A program made the position numbers and the translations under genes. A stretch of 12,593 nt of DNA from Acididesulfobacillus acetoxydans (GTDB lineage: Bacteria; Bacillota; Desulfitobacteriia; Desulfitobacteriales; Desulfitobacteriaceae), in NCBI RefSeq assembly GCF_900016645.1, contig NZ_CDGJ01000022.1. One strand, written 5' to 3'. Below are positions 4,870-11,130 of the stretch, piece after piece (the stretch's first letter is position 1; each line of letters opens with the position of its first letter). A model generated the notes under the pieces. That model was not told where the DNA came from. It ran no database searches and worked only from the letters and a program-made list of their open reading frames with translations.

Positions 4870-6705
4870 ATGGAGAAAATGCCGGGGATGGAGAAGATGC
4901 CGGATATGGAAAAAGGAGTGCATTATCAGGTTACCTTTCTCCCGGATAAGATTCAGATGAAAGTCCCGGCCGGCATGAGTGTGTTGGCTGCGGCGGCCGA
5001 GGCCGGAGTGGAGTTGGAGGGTCCCTGCGGGGGAAAGGGGACCTGTGGCAAGTGCCGGGTTAAGCTCGTTGAAGAGAAGGGAGAAGAATGGGTGCGGGCC
5101 TGTCAAACCCCGGTTAATCGTGACCTGATGGTTGAGATTCCTCAGGCAGAGGTTTCGGTTCAGCGTAAAAGCGACCTTTCCCGGCGGGCGGTACCAGTCG
5201 ATCTGGCGTCCGGCATCGAGAAGGTAAAACTGAAAGTTACCCCACCCTCGCTGGAACATCAGGTGGCTGATGCGGATCGATTCCTGTCGGCTCTGGACCG
5301 GGAAGATGTGAAACTCTCTTTGGAGGCCCTGCGTGCCTTGCCCCGAGCCCTGCGCCGGGCGGACGGGCTGGTCAGCGCGGTCTTGTGCGAAGACGAGGTT
5401 TTAACGGTGGAGGCGGGCGACACGACGGAACGTCTTTATGGTCTGGCCGTGGATATCGGAACCACGACCGTCGTGGCCGCTTTAGTTGATCTGAGACAGG
5501 GGGAAACCTTGGCCACGGCGTCCGCCAGTAACACGCAGAATATTTTCGGTGCCGACGTCATTGCCCGGATTGAGCATGCGACGCAAAAAGCGAAGGGCTT
5601 AGAACAACTGCAACAGCGGATTCTGCAGGTTATCCGTAAACTTGTCGCCCGCCTGGCTGCCGAAACCGGCGTCAAAGAGGAGGAGATTTACCAGGTCACG
5701 GTGGTGGGTAATACCACTATGAGCCATTTGTTTTTGGCGGTTGATCCGGCGAATCTGGCCCCTTCTCCGTTTATTCCGGGCTTTTCCCGTATGGTGAGTT
5801 TAAAGGCCAAGGAATTGGGGCTGAATACGGCCCCGCAAGCCCAGGTCTATGTGCTGCCCAATATCGCCGGGTATGTGGGAGCGGATACCGTAGGGGTTAT
5901 TTTAGCTACGGAGTTAGATAAAAAGGAAGGTGTCAATCTGGCGGTTGACATCGGTACCAATGGAGAAATTGTCCTGGCTGCCCACGGTAAGATTTGGAGC
6001 TGCTCGACGGCGGCGGGACCCGCCTTTGAAGGGGCCCAGATCGAATTTGGTATGAGGGCCGCCACCGGCGCGATTGAAAAGGTGAAGATTACGGATGAAG
6101 GTCTACAGCTCCAAGTCATCGGCGACAGCGAGCCCAAAGGAATCTGTGGTTCGGGTTTGCTGGATCTGGTCGCAGAACTGGTGCGCACTGGGATCGTCGA
6201 AGAGAGCGGGCGGATGTTGGGAGCCGAAGAAGGGGACGATTTGCCGCCTGTCTTGCGGCAAAGACTGAGCAGAGCCGGTTCCGGCAACAGCTTTGTTCTG
6301 GCAGAGGCCGGTGCCGGTCGGAAAGACGATGTGGTACTCACCCAGAAAGATGTGCGGGAACTCCAATTGGCCAAAGCGGCAATGCGGGCCGGTATCGAGA
6401 TTCTTCTCAGCACCGCGGGCATACGGTATCATGACCTGGATCAGGTTCTCCTGGCGGGGGCCTTTGGCAACTATGTCGACAAGTACAGTGCCTTGGCCAT
6501 GGGGTTGTTGCCTCCCGTAGCGGCTGAAAAGATTCAATCCGTGGGCAATGCGGCCGGAGCAGGGGCCCAGCTCGCTCTGATTTCCCGCTCCGTGCGCGAA
6601 CACTCCATGGAGATTGCCCGTAAGGTCGTGCATGTCGAGCTTTCCAGCCGCAGCGATTTTCAGGATAAGTTCGTCGATGCTCTGAGTTTGACGCAGGGGC
6701 TCTAG
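4870..6705 (+). CDS. RACo-like corrinoid protein reductive activator (2Fe-2S ferredoxin + ASKHA ATPase)
   Basis: This 611-residue soluble protein restores inactive Co(II) corrinoid proteins to Co(I), using ATP and a low-potential electron. The N-terminal ferredoxin domain (~18-95) has four cysteines in plant-type spacing: C53, C59 and C62 (PCGGKGTCGKC) and C78 (RACQ). A linker follows (~100-190). The C-terminal ASKHA ATPase domain contains LAVDIGTTTVVAALVD (phosphate 1 loop, ~192-207), VVGNTTMSHLFL (~279-290), LAVDIGTNGEIVLAA (~357-371), STAAGPAFEGAQ (~379-390) and LLAGAFGNY near the end. Length and domain order match RACo of Carboxydothermus and O-demethylase activators. The first residues are an internal repeat (MEKMPG, MEKMPD, MEKG), giving many possible start codons; 4843, 4861 and 4879 are alternatives. 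It is the last gene before the terminator at 6815. Confidence 0.9.
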   Translation: MEKMPGMEKMPDMEKGVHYQVTFLPDKIQMKVPAGMSVLAAAAEAGVELEGPCGGKGTCGKCRVKLVEEKGEEWVRACQTPVNRDLMVEIPQAEVSVQRKSDLSRRAVPVDLASGIEKVKLKVTPPSLEHQVADADRFLSALDREDVKLSLEALRALPRALRRADGLVSAVLCEDEVLTVEAGDTTERLYGLAVDIGTTTVVAALVDLRQGETLATASASNTQNIFGADVIARIEHATQKAKGLEQLQQRILQVIRKLVARLAAETGVKEEEIYQVTVVGNTTMSHLFLAVDPANLAPSPFIPGFSRMVSLKAKELGLNTAPQAQVYVLPNIAGYVGADTVGVILATELDKKEGVNLAVDIGTNGEIVLAAHGKIWSCSTAAGPAFEGAQIEFGMRAATGAIEKVKITDEGLQLQVIGDSEPKGICGSGLLDLVAELVRTGIVEESGRMLGAEEGDDLPPVLRQRLSRAGSGNSFVLAEAGAGRKDDVVLTQKDVRELQLAKAAMRAGIEILLSTAGIRYHDLDQVLLAGAFGNYVDKYSALAMGLLPPVAAEKIQSVGNAAGAGAQLALISRSVREHSMEIARKVVHVELSSRSDFQDKFVDALSLTQGL

Positions 6706-7059
6706 GACAGGGCCGAGCAAAAGGTCCGCTTGAGAAGAAAGACCCCGGGAAGCAAGGGTTACTACCCATGGGTACCCCTAATGACCGAGGGGGTAATTGG
6801 TACGAGAGAGCAGGAAAGCAGACATCCATCCACGATGACGTGGGTGGATGTCTGCTTTTAGCGGGCGGTAGTGCCAACGCGGAATGGGGAAGCCGACTTG
6901 GTTGTCAGCAGTTGTGGCAGAAAGAGCGGAGAAGAAGCAGAAAGCGTGATGCCAGTCACAGCTTAACCGGCTCAGTCTGCGTAGAATAAATTTGGGAATT
7001 GTACAAAGTCTATCACTTAAAGCTTATTGATTCGGAAAATCAGAAGGGGGGTACTCAAC
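6706..7059. other. 354-bp intergenic region
   Basis: The left part carries weak hairpins (for example GTACCCCT near 6770 with AGGGGGTA near 6788) and the strong terminator at 6815-6859. The right part (6860-7059) turns AT-rich towards 7059 and must contain the cupin promoter, but I find no pair of good -35/-10 boxes. The T-box-like string near 6787-6801 lacks the conserved T-box core. No gene is seen. Confidence 0.5.
6815..6859 (+). terminator. Strong intrinsic terminator after the activator gene
   Basis: A 20-bp stem (6815-6834 with 6839-6858, one G-U pair, ATGA loop) ends in TTTT (6856-6859). The left arm starts with A-rich bases, so it may also stop transcription from the other side. Confidence 0.88.
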
Positions 7060-7404
7060 ATGGTAAATATCATGAAGAACATTGATTTCGCCCACGTTTT
7101 CAACCTCAAAGAGCAGATTTCCTATCAGCAAGGTCAGGTGGTCAGCATGACGATTGCCCAAATCCCTGCGGTCAATATCACGTTATTTTCTCTTGACACC
7201 GGCGAAGGTATCAGTACGCACACCACGGCCGGGGATGCCATGGTGCAGGTGCTGGACGGAGAGGCGGAGATCACGATTGGGGACGAGGTTCTAACTGTAA
7301 AAGAGGGCGAAACGGTGATTATGCCCTCCGATGTTCCCCATAGCCTGGAAGCCCGCCGGCGCTTTAAGATGCTTTTGACCGTAGTTAAGAAGCCGGCGGA
7401 GTAA
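7060..7404 (+). CDS. Small single-domain cupin protein
   Basis: This 114-residue protein consists of a single beta-barrel cupin domain. Motif 1 is GEGISTHTTAGDAMVQVLDGE (residues ~48-68) and motif 2 is GETVIMPSDVPHSLEA (~83-98). H54 and H94 are kept. The second histidine of the usual HxH is T56, and the motif 1 glutamate appears as glutamine, so metal binding may be weak, altered or absent. Many small Firmicutes cupins share this HTT form; their role is unknown, and proposals range from sensing to sugar or thiol chemistry. The ATG at 7060 has AAGGGGGG 7-9 bp upstream; ATG 7072 is an alternative. The gene appears to stand alone behind a terminator, with no membrane or secretion signal. Confidence 0.85.
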   Translation: MVNIMKNIDFAHVFNLKEQISYQQGQVVSMTIAQIPAVNITLFSLDTGEGISTHTTAGDAMVQVLDGEAEITIGDEVLTVKEGETVIMPSDVPHSLEARRRFKMLLTVVKKPAE

Positions 7405-7804
7405 GAGTAGGGCAATTTCCCCGGACCGGGGAGACCGGTTTAGCGGCAGGATCGGTCCGGAGGATGCCGATGAGACACAAGCAAAGCAGGCCGCCCGCCG
7501 GCGGCAGCTGCTTTCAATCCTATTTGCCGCCGACGGATTGCGCTCTAAGACTGGGCGTTCGCGAAACGTCCCAGCCTTATTTTGTGTCTTCAAGCTGACG
7601 GGACTTGGCTGGCTCGAAGCAACCGTTTCCAGCGCCTGCCGACTCCCGGTTGCATCGAAACAAGCGATCGAGATCTTGCTTGGATGTGCGAAAAAAGCCC
7701 GCATCCAGCGCCTATTCCGGAAGCGGGAGACGGATGTCGAAGGCGGATAAAAGATTTAAAGAAAGAAAAGTATAAGGGAGGAAGCAAAGGATGAGGGAGA
7801 TGAA
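7405..7804. other. 400-bp structured intergenic region
   Basis: Several reading frames of 65-137 codons cross this stretch on both strands, but none has a good ribosome binding site or recognisable protein. It is rich in inverted repeats: CCGGACCG/CGGTCCGG (7421-7428 with 7453-7460), the hairpin at 7483-7514, and TGGATG near 7680 with CATCCA near 7703. Near 7745-7780 it becomes purine-rich (AAAGAAAGAAAAG), then holds the ribosome binding site of the next gene. No promoter is clear. Confidence 0.5.
7483..7514 (+). terminator. GC-rich hairpin, possible terminator for the cupin gene
   Basis: AAAGCAG-GCCGCC (7483-7495) pairs with GGCGGC-AG-CTGCTTT (7500-7514), with a two-base AG bulge and a CGCC loop. 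The stem ends in TTT followed by C, so the U tail is short. Confidence 0.4.
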
Positions 7805-7808
7805 ATGA
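7791..7808 (+). CDS. Five-codon mini-ORF overlapping the next gene start
   Basis: ATG (7791) AGG GAG ATG AAA TGA (7806-7808) follows a strong GGGAGG (7776-7781) at 9 bp and overlaps the ATG at 7805 as ATGA. The best ribosome binding site in the area thus serves the mini-ORF, and the main gene could be translated by coupling. It may also be chance, since AGGGAG (7794-7799) could serve 7805 directly. Confidence 0.3.
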   Translation: MREMK

Positions 7809-8365
7809 TGGTTAGAATTAAGGATAGGGTGCTATTAGGGGTTGCGGCCGGGTTGGGGGCGAACGCAGCCAAACAGACACTCGACTCGATTTTCAGAAAG
7901 CTGAAATGGCTGGAAATTGACGGGCGGGAAAGAGCCGCCGGAATGCTCATTTCTCCGCATAAACTTGCGAAAAAGTCCGGCAGACTGGTGGGCTACATAG
8001 CGGATAATACGGTGGCAAGCTTGATCGGTATCGGAACCGTATATGCGCTTTCCGTAGTGGGAAAAGAAAAAGCGGCCCTCAAGGGTGCCATCACCGGTGA
8101 AGCCGCGTGGACAGGATTATACGGTGTATTGGGGACGATGGGTGCGACAAAAGTAGCCCCTGCCGACCCGGCTACGGTCCTGAGCGAGTTTGCTTCTCAC
8201 ACGGTTTTTGGGGTCTTGGCAGCAACTATCGCCAGTAAATTGGGGGATGAGAGTCTGTTTAACGGCTCCAAGCCTCTCGCTGTCTTCGCGACAAAGGTGC
8301 AGCCGGATCATCAGACGGAGGGCAAGCCGGTCGGTTCGATAGGGCAAAATAATGCCGCCGGATAA
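7805..8365 (+). CDS. Conserved hypothetical protein with hydrophobic segments, probably membrane-associated
   Basis: I do not recognise a named family, although the pattern recalls conserved proteins of Peptococcaceae-type anaerobes. In the 186 residues, a short amphipathic N-terminus (IKDRVLLGVAAGLGANAAK) is followed by a basic region (~29-58). Three mainly hydrophobic, glycine/alanine-rich stretches come next (~61-85, ~93-113, ~131-146), and then a polar tail (~157-186). The phrases GRLVGYIADN, GKEKAALKG and SKLGDESLFNG stand out as likely conserved. Helices are short and weakly hydrophobic, so peripheral or small-channel-like placement is possible. Start 7805 is preferred over 7808 because of ATGA overlap with the mini-ORF. 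Its neighbour thrB is convergent with 56 bp between, and no clear terminator separates them. Confidence 0.7.
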   Translation: MMVRIKDRVLLGVAAGLGANAAKQTLDSIFRKLKWLEIDGRERAAGMLISPHKLAKKSGRLVGYIADNTVASLIGIGTVYALSVVGKEKAALKGAITGEAAWTGLYGVLGTMGATKVAPADPATVLSEFASHTVFGVLAATIASKLGDESLFNGSKPLAVFATKVQPDHQTEGKPVGSIGQNNAAG

Positions 8366-8421
8366 TCTGGGGCCATTTCCGCAGGGAGACTCGTTGCTAT
8401 TTCGTTTAAGGTTTTACGTAG

Positions 8422-9342
8422 TTAGGTCCGACATCTCACGTCGGGTCCCGTAACCGTGGCGCCTTGAGGATCGATGGAGAGAAAGAAAATTTCGGCCGGC
8501 AGGCCGTCCTCGGCCAAAGCCAATTGCATAGCCCATCCGACCCCCTTGGCGGCTGCCCGATCGGCCAGGGCGAGCAGGGTGGGCCCCGAGCCGCTCAAAG
8601 CCGCCCCGTAGGCCCCGGCGCGCAAGGCGGCCTCCAGAGCGGGTTTCAAACCGGGGATCAGGCCGGCACGCTGTTCTTGATGGAGCCGGTCTTCCATGCC
8701 CGGCCGCAAGAGAGGGTAATCCCGGCGCAGAAAAGCCTCGACGATCAAGGCGGCGTGCCCGATGTTGAAAACGGCATCCGCCCGCGGCACTTTGCTCTCA
8801 AGAACCGCCCGGGCTGTTTCGGTTTTGAGCGGGGTGTCGGGCACGGCGACCACGGCTGCGAGGGGGGGACATTCGGCGATGATCCTGGGCAAGATACCCT
8901 CCGGCGTTTGGACGGAAAAAGTAACTCCGCCGAATAAGGCCGGGGTCACGTTGTCCGGGTGCCCTTCCAAGCCGCCGGCTATTTGGAGAAGTTCCAAGCG
9001 GGAAAAGGGTGAGCCGGCCGCGGCGTTAGCCGCCAGGAGTCCGGCACAGATGGCGGCTGAACTGCTGCCCAGTCCGCGGGCCGGAGGAATGTTGTTCTCA
9101 AGCAGGAGGGAAGCGCGGGGAACGGGAAACCCCACCCGTTGCCACAGGTGCAGCATGGTTTGCCAGACCAGATTGGTCTCATCCCGGGAAATTCCCGCGG
9201 AGTAGCGGCCCGCCAGCTCGATGGCAAAGGGGTGGCCGAAACTCAAAGACAGAGTGTTGCGCAGAGTCAGGGCCAGTCCGAAACTATCGAATCCCGGCCC
9301 AAGATTGGCGGATGTGGCGGGAACACTGACCCGGATTGACAT
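8422..9342 (-). CDS. thrB: Homoserine kinase
   Basis: This cytoplasmic GHMP-family kinase of 306 residues phosphorylates homoserine with ATP, giving O-phosphohomoserine for threonine synthesis. The N-terminus VSVPATSANLGPGFDSFGLAL (~5-25) is the family signature. The ATP-binding loop is PPARGLGSSSAA (~86-97). EGHPDNVTPALFGG is the third conserved element, and GAALSGSGPTLLAL near the C-terminus is the glycine-rich motif 3. Length is normal. The ATG at 9342 has AGGAGG 6 bp upstream. It lies 59 bp after hom, and the two form an operon. thrC, often between them in Bacillota, is not here. Confidence 0.95.
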   Translation of the reverse strand: MSIRVSVPATSANLGPGFDSFGLALTLRNTLSLSFGHPFAIELAGRYSAGISRDETNLVWQTMLHLWQRVGFPVPRASLLLENNIPPARGLGSSSAAICAGLLAANAAAGSPFSRLELLQIAGGLEGHPDNVTPALFGGVTFSVQTPEGILPRIIAECPPLAAVVAVPDTPLKTETARAVLESKVPRADAVFNIGHAALIVEAFLRRDYPLLRPGMEDRLHQEQRAGLIPGLKPALEAALRAGAYGAALSGSGPTLLALADRAAAKGVGWAMQLALAEDGLPAEIFFLSIDPQGATVTGPDVRCRT

Positions 9343-9401
9343 AACTGCCTCCTGTCTGAAGGGAATTGCCGAGTCCCGTCCGAAAATCGTTAATTCGTAG
9401 G

Positions 9402-10691
9402 TTAAATCCCGGATTCAAAACGGATGACGTTGTATACGGCCAGGGTTTTGCTGTATGCTCTCACGGAGTCGAGTGCATCCTGCAATTGGGCTTCGCGGCA
9501 GGGGTGCGTAACCAGGACGATTTCGGCCTGCTCATGACCCCTCGGTTTTTGAATGATGGAGGCAAAACTGATATTGGCCTCAGCGAAAAGGAGAGCCAAA
9601 GTCGCCAGAACGCGCGGCTCGTCCTTAACCAGGAGCCGGACATAATAAGCCGTGGTGAAATCCCGGCTTTCCGTCAGCGGGAGGTCGTGATAGCAGGTAC
9701 AATTAATGGAGGAAGTGGAGCCCGTGTGGATATTGCGGGTTACCTGAATGATATCTGAGACTACGGCACTTCCCGTAGGAAGAGAACCGGCACCCTTGCC
9801 GTAAAACATGGTCTCGCCGACGGCATCCCCGACCACGTAGATGGCGTTAAAGACCCCGCTGACGGAAGCCAGAGGGTGGCTGTTGGGCAGAAAGGCCGGA
9901 TGGACGCGCACTTCCACGCCGCCGCCCTCCAGGTGCTTGGCAATGCCCAGCAACTTGACGGTGCAGCCGAGCTCTGAGGCATATTGTAAATCTTCCGAGG
10001 TAATCTTGGCAATCCCTTCAACGAAGACATCGGGAAGTGTGACTCGGGAATTGAAAGCTAAGGAGGCCAGGATGGCCAGTTTGCGGGCCGCATCCAAACC
10101 GTCCACGTCGGCGGACGGGTCCGACTCGGCGTAGCCGAGTTTCTGGGCTTCCGCCAGGACATCAGCGTAATTTCGGCCCTGCTCCGCCATGGCTGTGAGA
10201 ATATAATTCGTCGTGCCGTTGATGATGCCGAGCAAAGCGCTGATCTTGTTGGCGGCCAGGGACTGCTTGAGGACCGCGATAATCGGGATGCCGCCCGCGA
10301 CGCTGGCCTCGAAATAAAGGTCTTTGCCGGTTTGTTTGGCCGTATTGAACAATTCCTCTCCGTGCAAGGCGAGGAGGTCTTTATTGGCGGTAACGACGTT
10401 CTTCCCCCGCCTGAGAGCCTCCAAGATATAACTGCGGGCGGGTTCAATTCCCCCCATGACCTCGACGACGATGTCGATTTCGGGATCCTCCAAAATGGTT
10501 TCTGCTTTGTCTGTGAACGCGATGTTTTCGGCAAAGGGGCGCGGTTTGCCGAGATTTCGGACCAAAGCCGCTTTGATACGAATCTTGCTTTCCGTGCGCG
10601 TTTCAATGTCTGGCGCGTTTTGTTCGAGGATCTGTGCGGCGCCGCTGCCGACCGTACCAAAACCGAGAAATCCCAAATGAATCGTCTTCAT
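9402..10691 (-). CDS. hom: Homoserine dehydrogenase with C-terminal ACT domain
   Basis: It reduces aspartate semialdehyde to homoserine with NAD(P)H, the branch step to threonine and methionine. This 429-residue monofunctional enzyme has the nucleotide-binding loop GFLGFGTVGSG (7-17), ANKDLLALHG (102-111, with the conserved lysine K104), EASVAGGIPII (128-138), the substrate-domain motif GIINGTTNYIL (155-165), and GYAESDPSADVDGLDAARKL (186-205). An ACT regulatory domain (~345-425, starting YYVRLLVKDEPRVLA) suggests threonine feedback control, as in B. subtilis Hom. The ATG at 10691 has GGAGG 12 bp upstream, slightly far. The promoter at 10747-10776 lies close upstream. Confidence 0.96.
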   Translation of the reverse strand: MKTIHLGFLGFGTVGSGAAQILEQNAPDIETRTESKIRIKAALVRNLGKPRPFAENIAFTDKAETILEDPEIDIVVEVMGGIEPARSYILEALRRGKNVVTANKDLLALHGEELFNTAKQTGKDLYFEASVAGGIPIIAVLKQSLAANKISALLGIINGTTNYILTAMAEQGRNYADVLAEAQKLGYAESDPSADVDGLDAARKLAILASLAFNSRVTLPDVFVEGIAKITSEDLQYASELGCTVKLLGIAKHLEGGGVEVRVHPAFLPNSHPLASVSGVFNAIYVVGDAVGETMFYGKGAGSLPTGSAVVSDIIQVTRNIHTGSTSSINCTCYHDLPLTESRDFTTAYYVRLLVKDEPRVLATLALLFAEANISFASIIQKPRGHEQAEIVLVTHPCREAQLQDALDSVRAYSKTLAVYNVIRFESGI

Positions 10692-10746
10692 AAACTAAAG
10701 CAACCTCCGTTTTCCCAGAGTGAACAATTGTATACCCGTAGTGGAC

Positions 10747-10776
10747 ATTATACGCTGTCAGGGCTTCGCTTGACAA
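10747..10776 (-). promoter_or_regulatory. Sigma-A promoter of hom-thrB
   Basis: On the minus strand, TTGTCA (10776-10771) and a perfect TATAAT (10752-10747) are 18 bp apart. The leader before the hom ATG would be only about 45-50 bases. Confidence 0.8.
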
Positions 10777-10790
10777 GAAAAAGATCGGTT

Positions 10791-10814
10791 GAGGTGAGAA
10801 ATTCACCTCTTTTT
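10791..10814 (+). promoter_or_regulatory. Inverted repeat between divergent promoters (operator or plus-strand terminator)
   Basis: GAGGTGA (10791-10797) and TCACCTC (10803-10809) pair perfectly around GAAAT. On the plus strand five Ts follow, so it could act as an intrinsic terminator. No plus-strand gene ends nearby, however. Its place ~15 bp upstream of the hom -35 box fits a regulator site shared by both promoters. Confidence 0.5.
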
Positions 10815-10826
10815 CTCTGCTGAGGG

Positions 10827-10855
10827 TTGACAGGTCAATCTGTATCATATACACT
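10827..10855 (+). promoter_or_regulatory. Candidate ilvE promoter with embedded palindromes
   Basis: A perfect TTGACA (10827-10832) is 17 bp from TACACT (10850-10855), a fair -10 box. TTGAC-AG-GTCAA (10827-10838) is a palindrome over the -35 box, and TGTAT-CAT-ATACA (10841-10853) another over the spacer. Binding at either would block transcription. The leader to ilvE would be about 270 bases. Confidence 0.5.
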
Positions 10856-10904
10856 ATCGACAAATGGATAATGTATTATAACACTAAACCATGCGAATTT
10901 ACAC

Positions 10905-10958
10905 CGGGTAAAAAACCCGAGCGGCAGGTTCCAGTTGGGGAAGCAGCGCTTGGGTTTT
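10905..10958 (+). promoter_or_regulatory. Mutually exclusive hairpins in the ilvE leader
   Basis: Stem A pairs CGGGT (10905-10909) with ACCCG (10915-10919). Stem B pairs AAAACCCGAGCG (10912-10923) with CGCTTGGGTTTT (10947-10958), 12 bp with one G-U, and has inner TTCC/GGAA pairing. Stem B uses the 3' half of stem A, so only one can form, and it ends in TTTT like an attenuator terminator. Confidence 0.4.
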
Positions 10959-10972
10959 GCATTCTTATCGGA

Positions 10973-11005
10973 ATGTTAATGTTGTTATTAATCGCATTAT
11001 TATAG
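10973..11005 (+). CDS. Leucine-rich leader mini-ORF upstream of ilvE
   Basis: ATG TTA ATG TTG TTA TTA ATC GCA TTA TTA TAG encodes MLMLLLIALL: six leucine codons and one isoleucine codon in ten. It lies 125 bp before the gene for branched-chain aminotransferase, which suits an amino-acid-sensing leader peptide. Five of the six leucine codons are the rare-looking TTA in an otherwise GC-rich region. Against this, the ribosome binding site is poor (only CGGA directly before ATG), and an AT-rich stretch can produce TTA runs by chance. Confidence 0.4.
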   Translation: MLMLLLIALL

Positions 11006-11130
11006 AGAGTTCCGTTTAAATTGCGAACGACTTGATTTAGAATGGAGAGAGGGCCGGGATGTACTGCCCTGCCTAATTTAGAATCCCGCGCACGGGGACT
11101 CCCGGCGTGGAGGGAAAGGGGAAGTTTTAT

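Larger units (their letters stand above)
10692..11130. other. Divergent hom / ilvE control region
   Basis: This 439-bp region drives hom leftwards and ilvE rightwards. It holds a clear hom promoter, two or three inverted repeats, a weaker rightward promoter, a folded ilvE leader and a leucine-rich mini-ORF, listed separately. No T-box core was found on the plus strand. Confidence 0.7.

Noticed and set aside
4584..4949. 121-codon plus-strand frame containing the 30-bp repeats
   Set aside because: It overlaps the activator start, lacks a good ribosome binding site and is low complexity beyond the repeats.
6760..6860. Possible T-box leader upstream of the cupin gene
   Set aside because: A GGGGGTAATTGGTAC string loosely recalls the T-box sequence, but the conserved core and specifier structure are absent, and the downstream gene is not an amino acid or tRNA ligase gene.
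10058..10660. 200-codon minus-strand frame inside hom
   Set aside because: Shadow of hom in another frame with Arg/Ser/Pro-rich composition.
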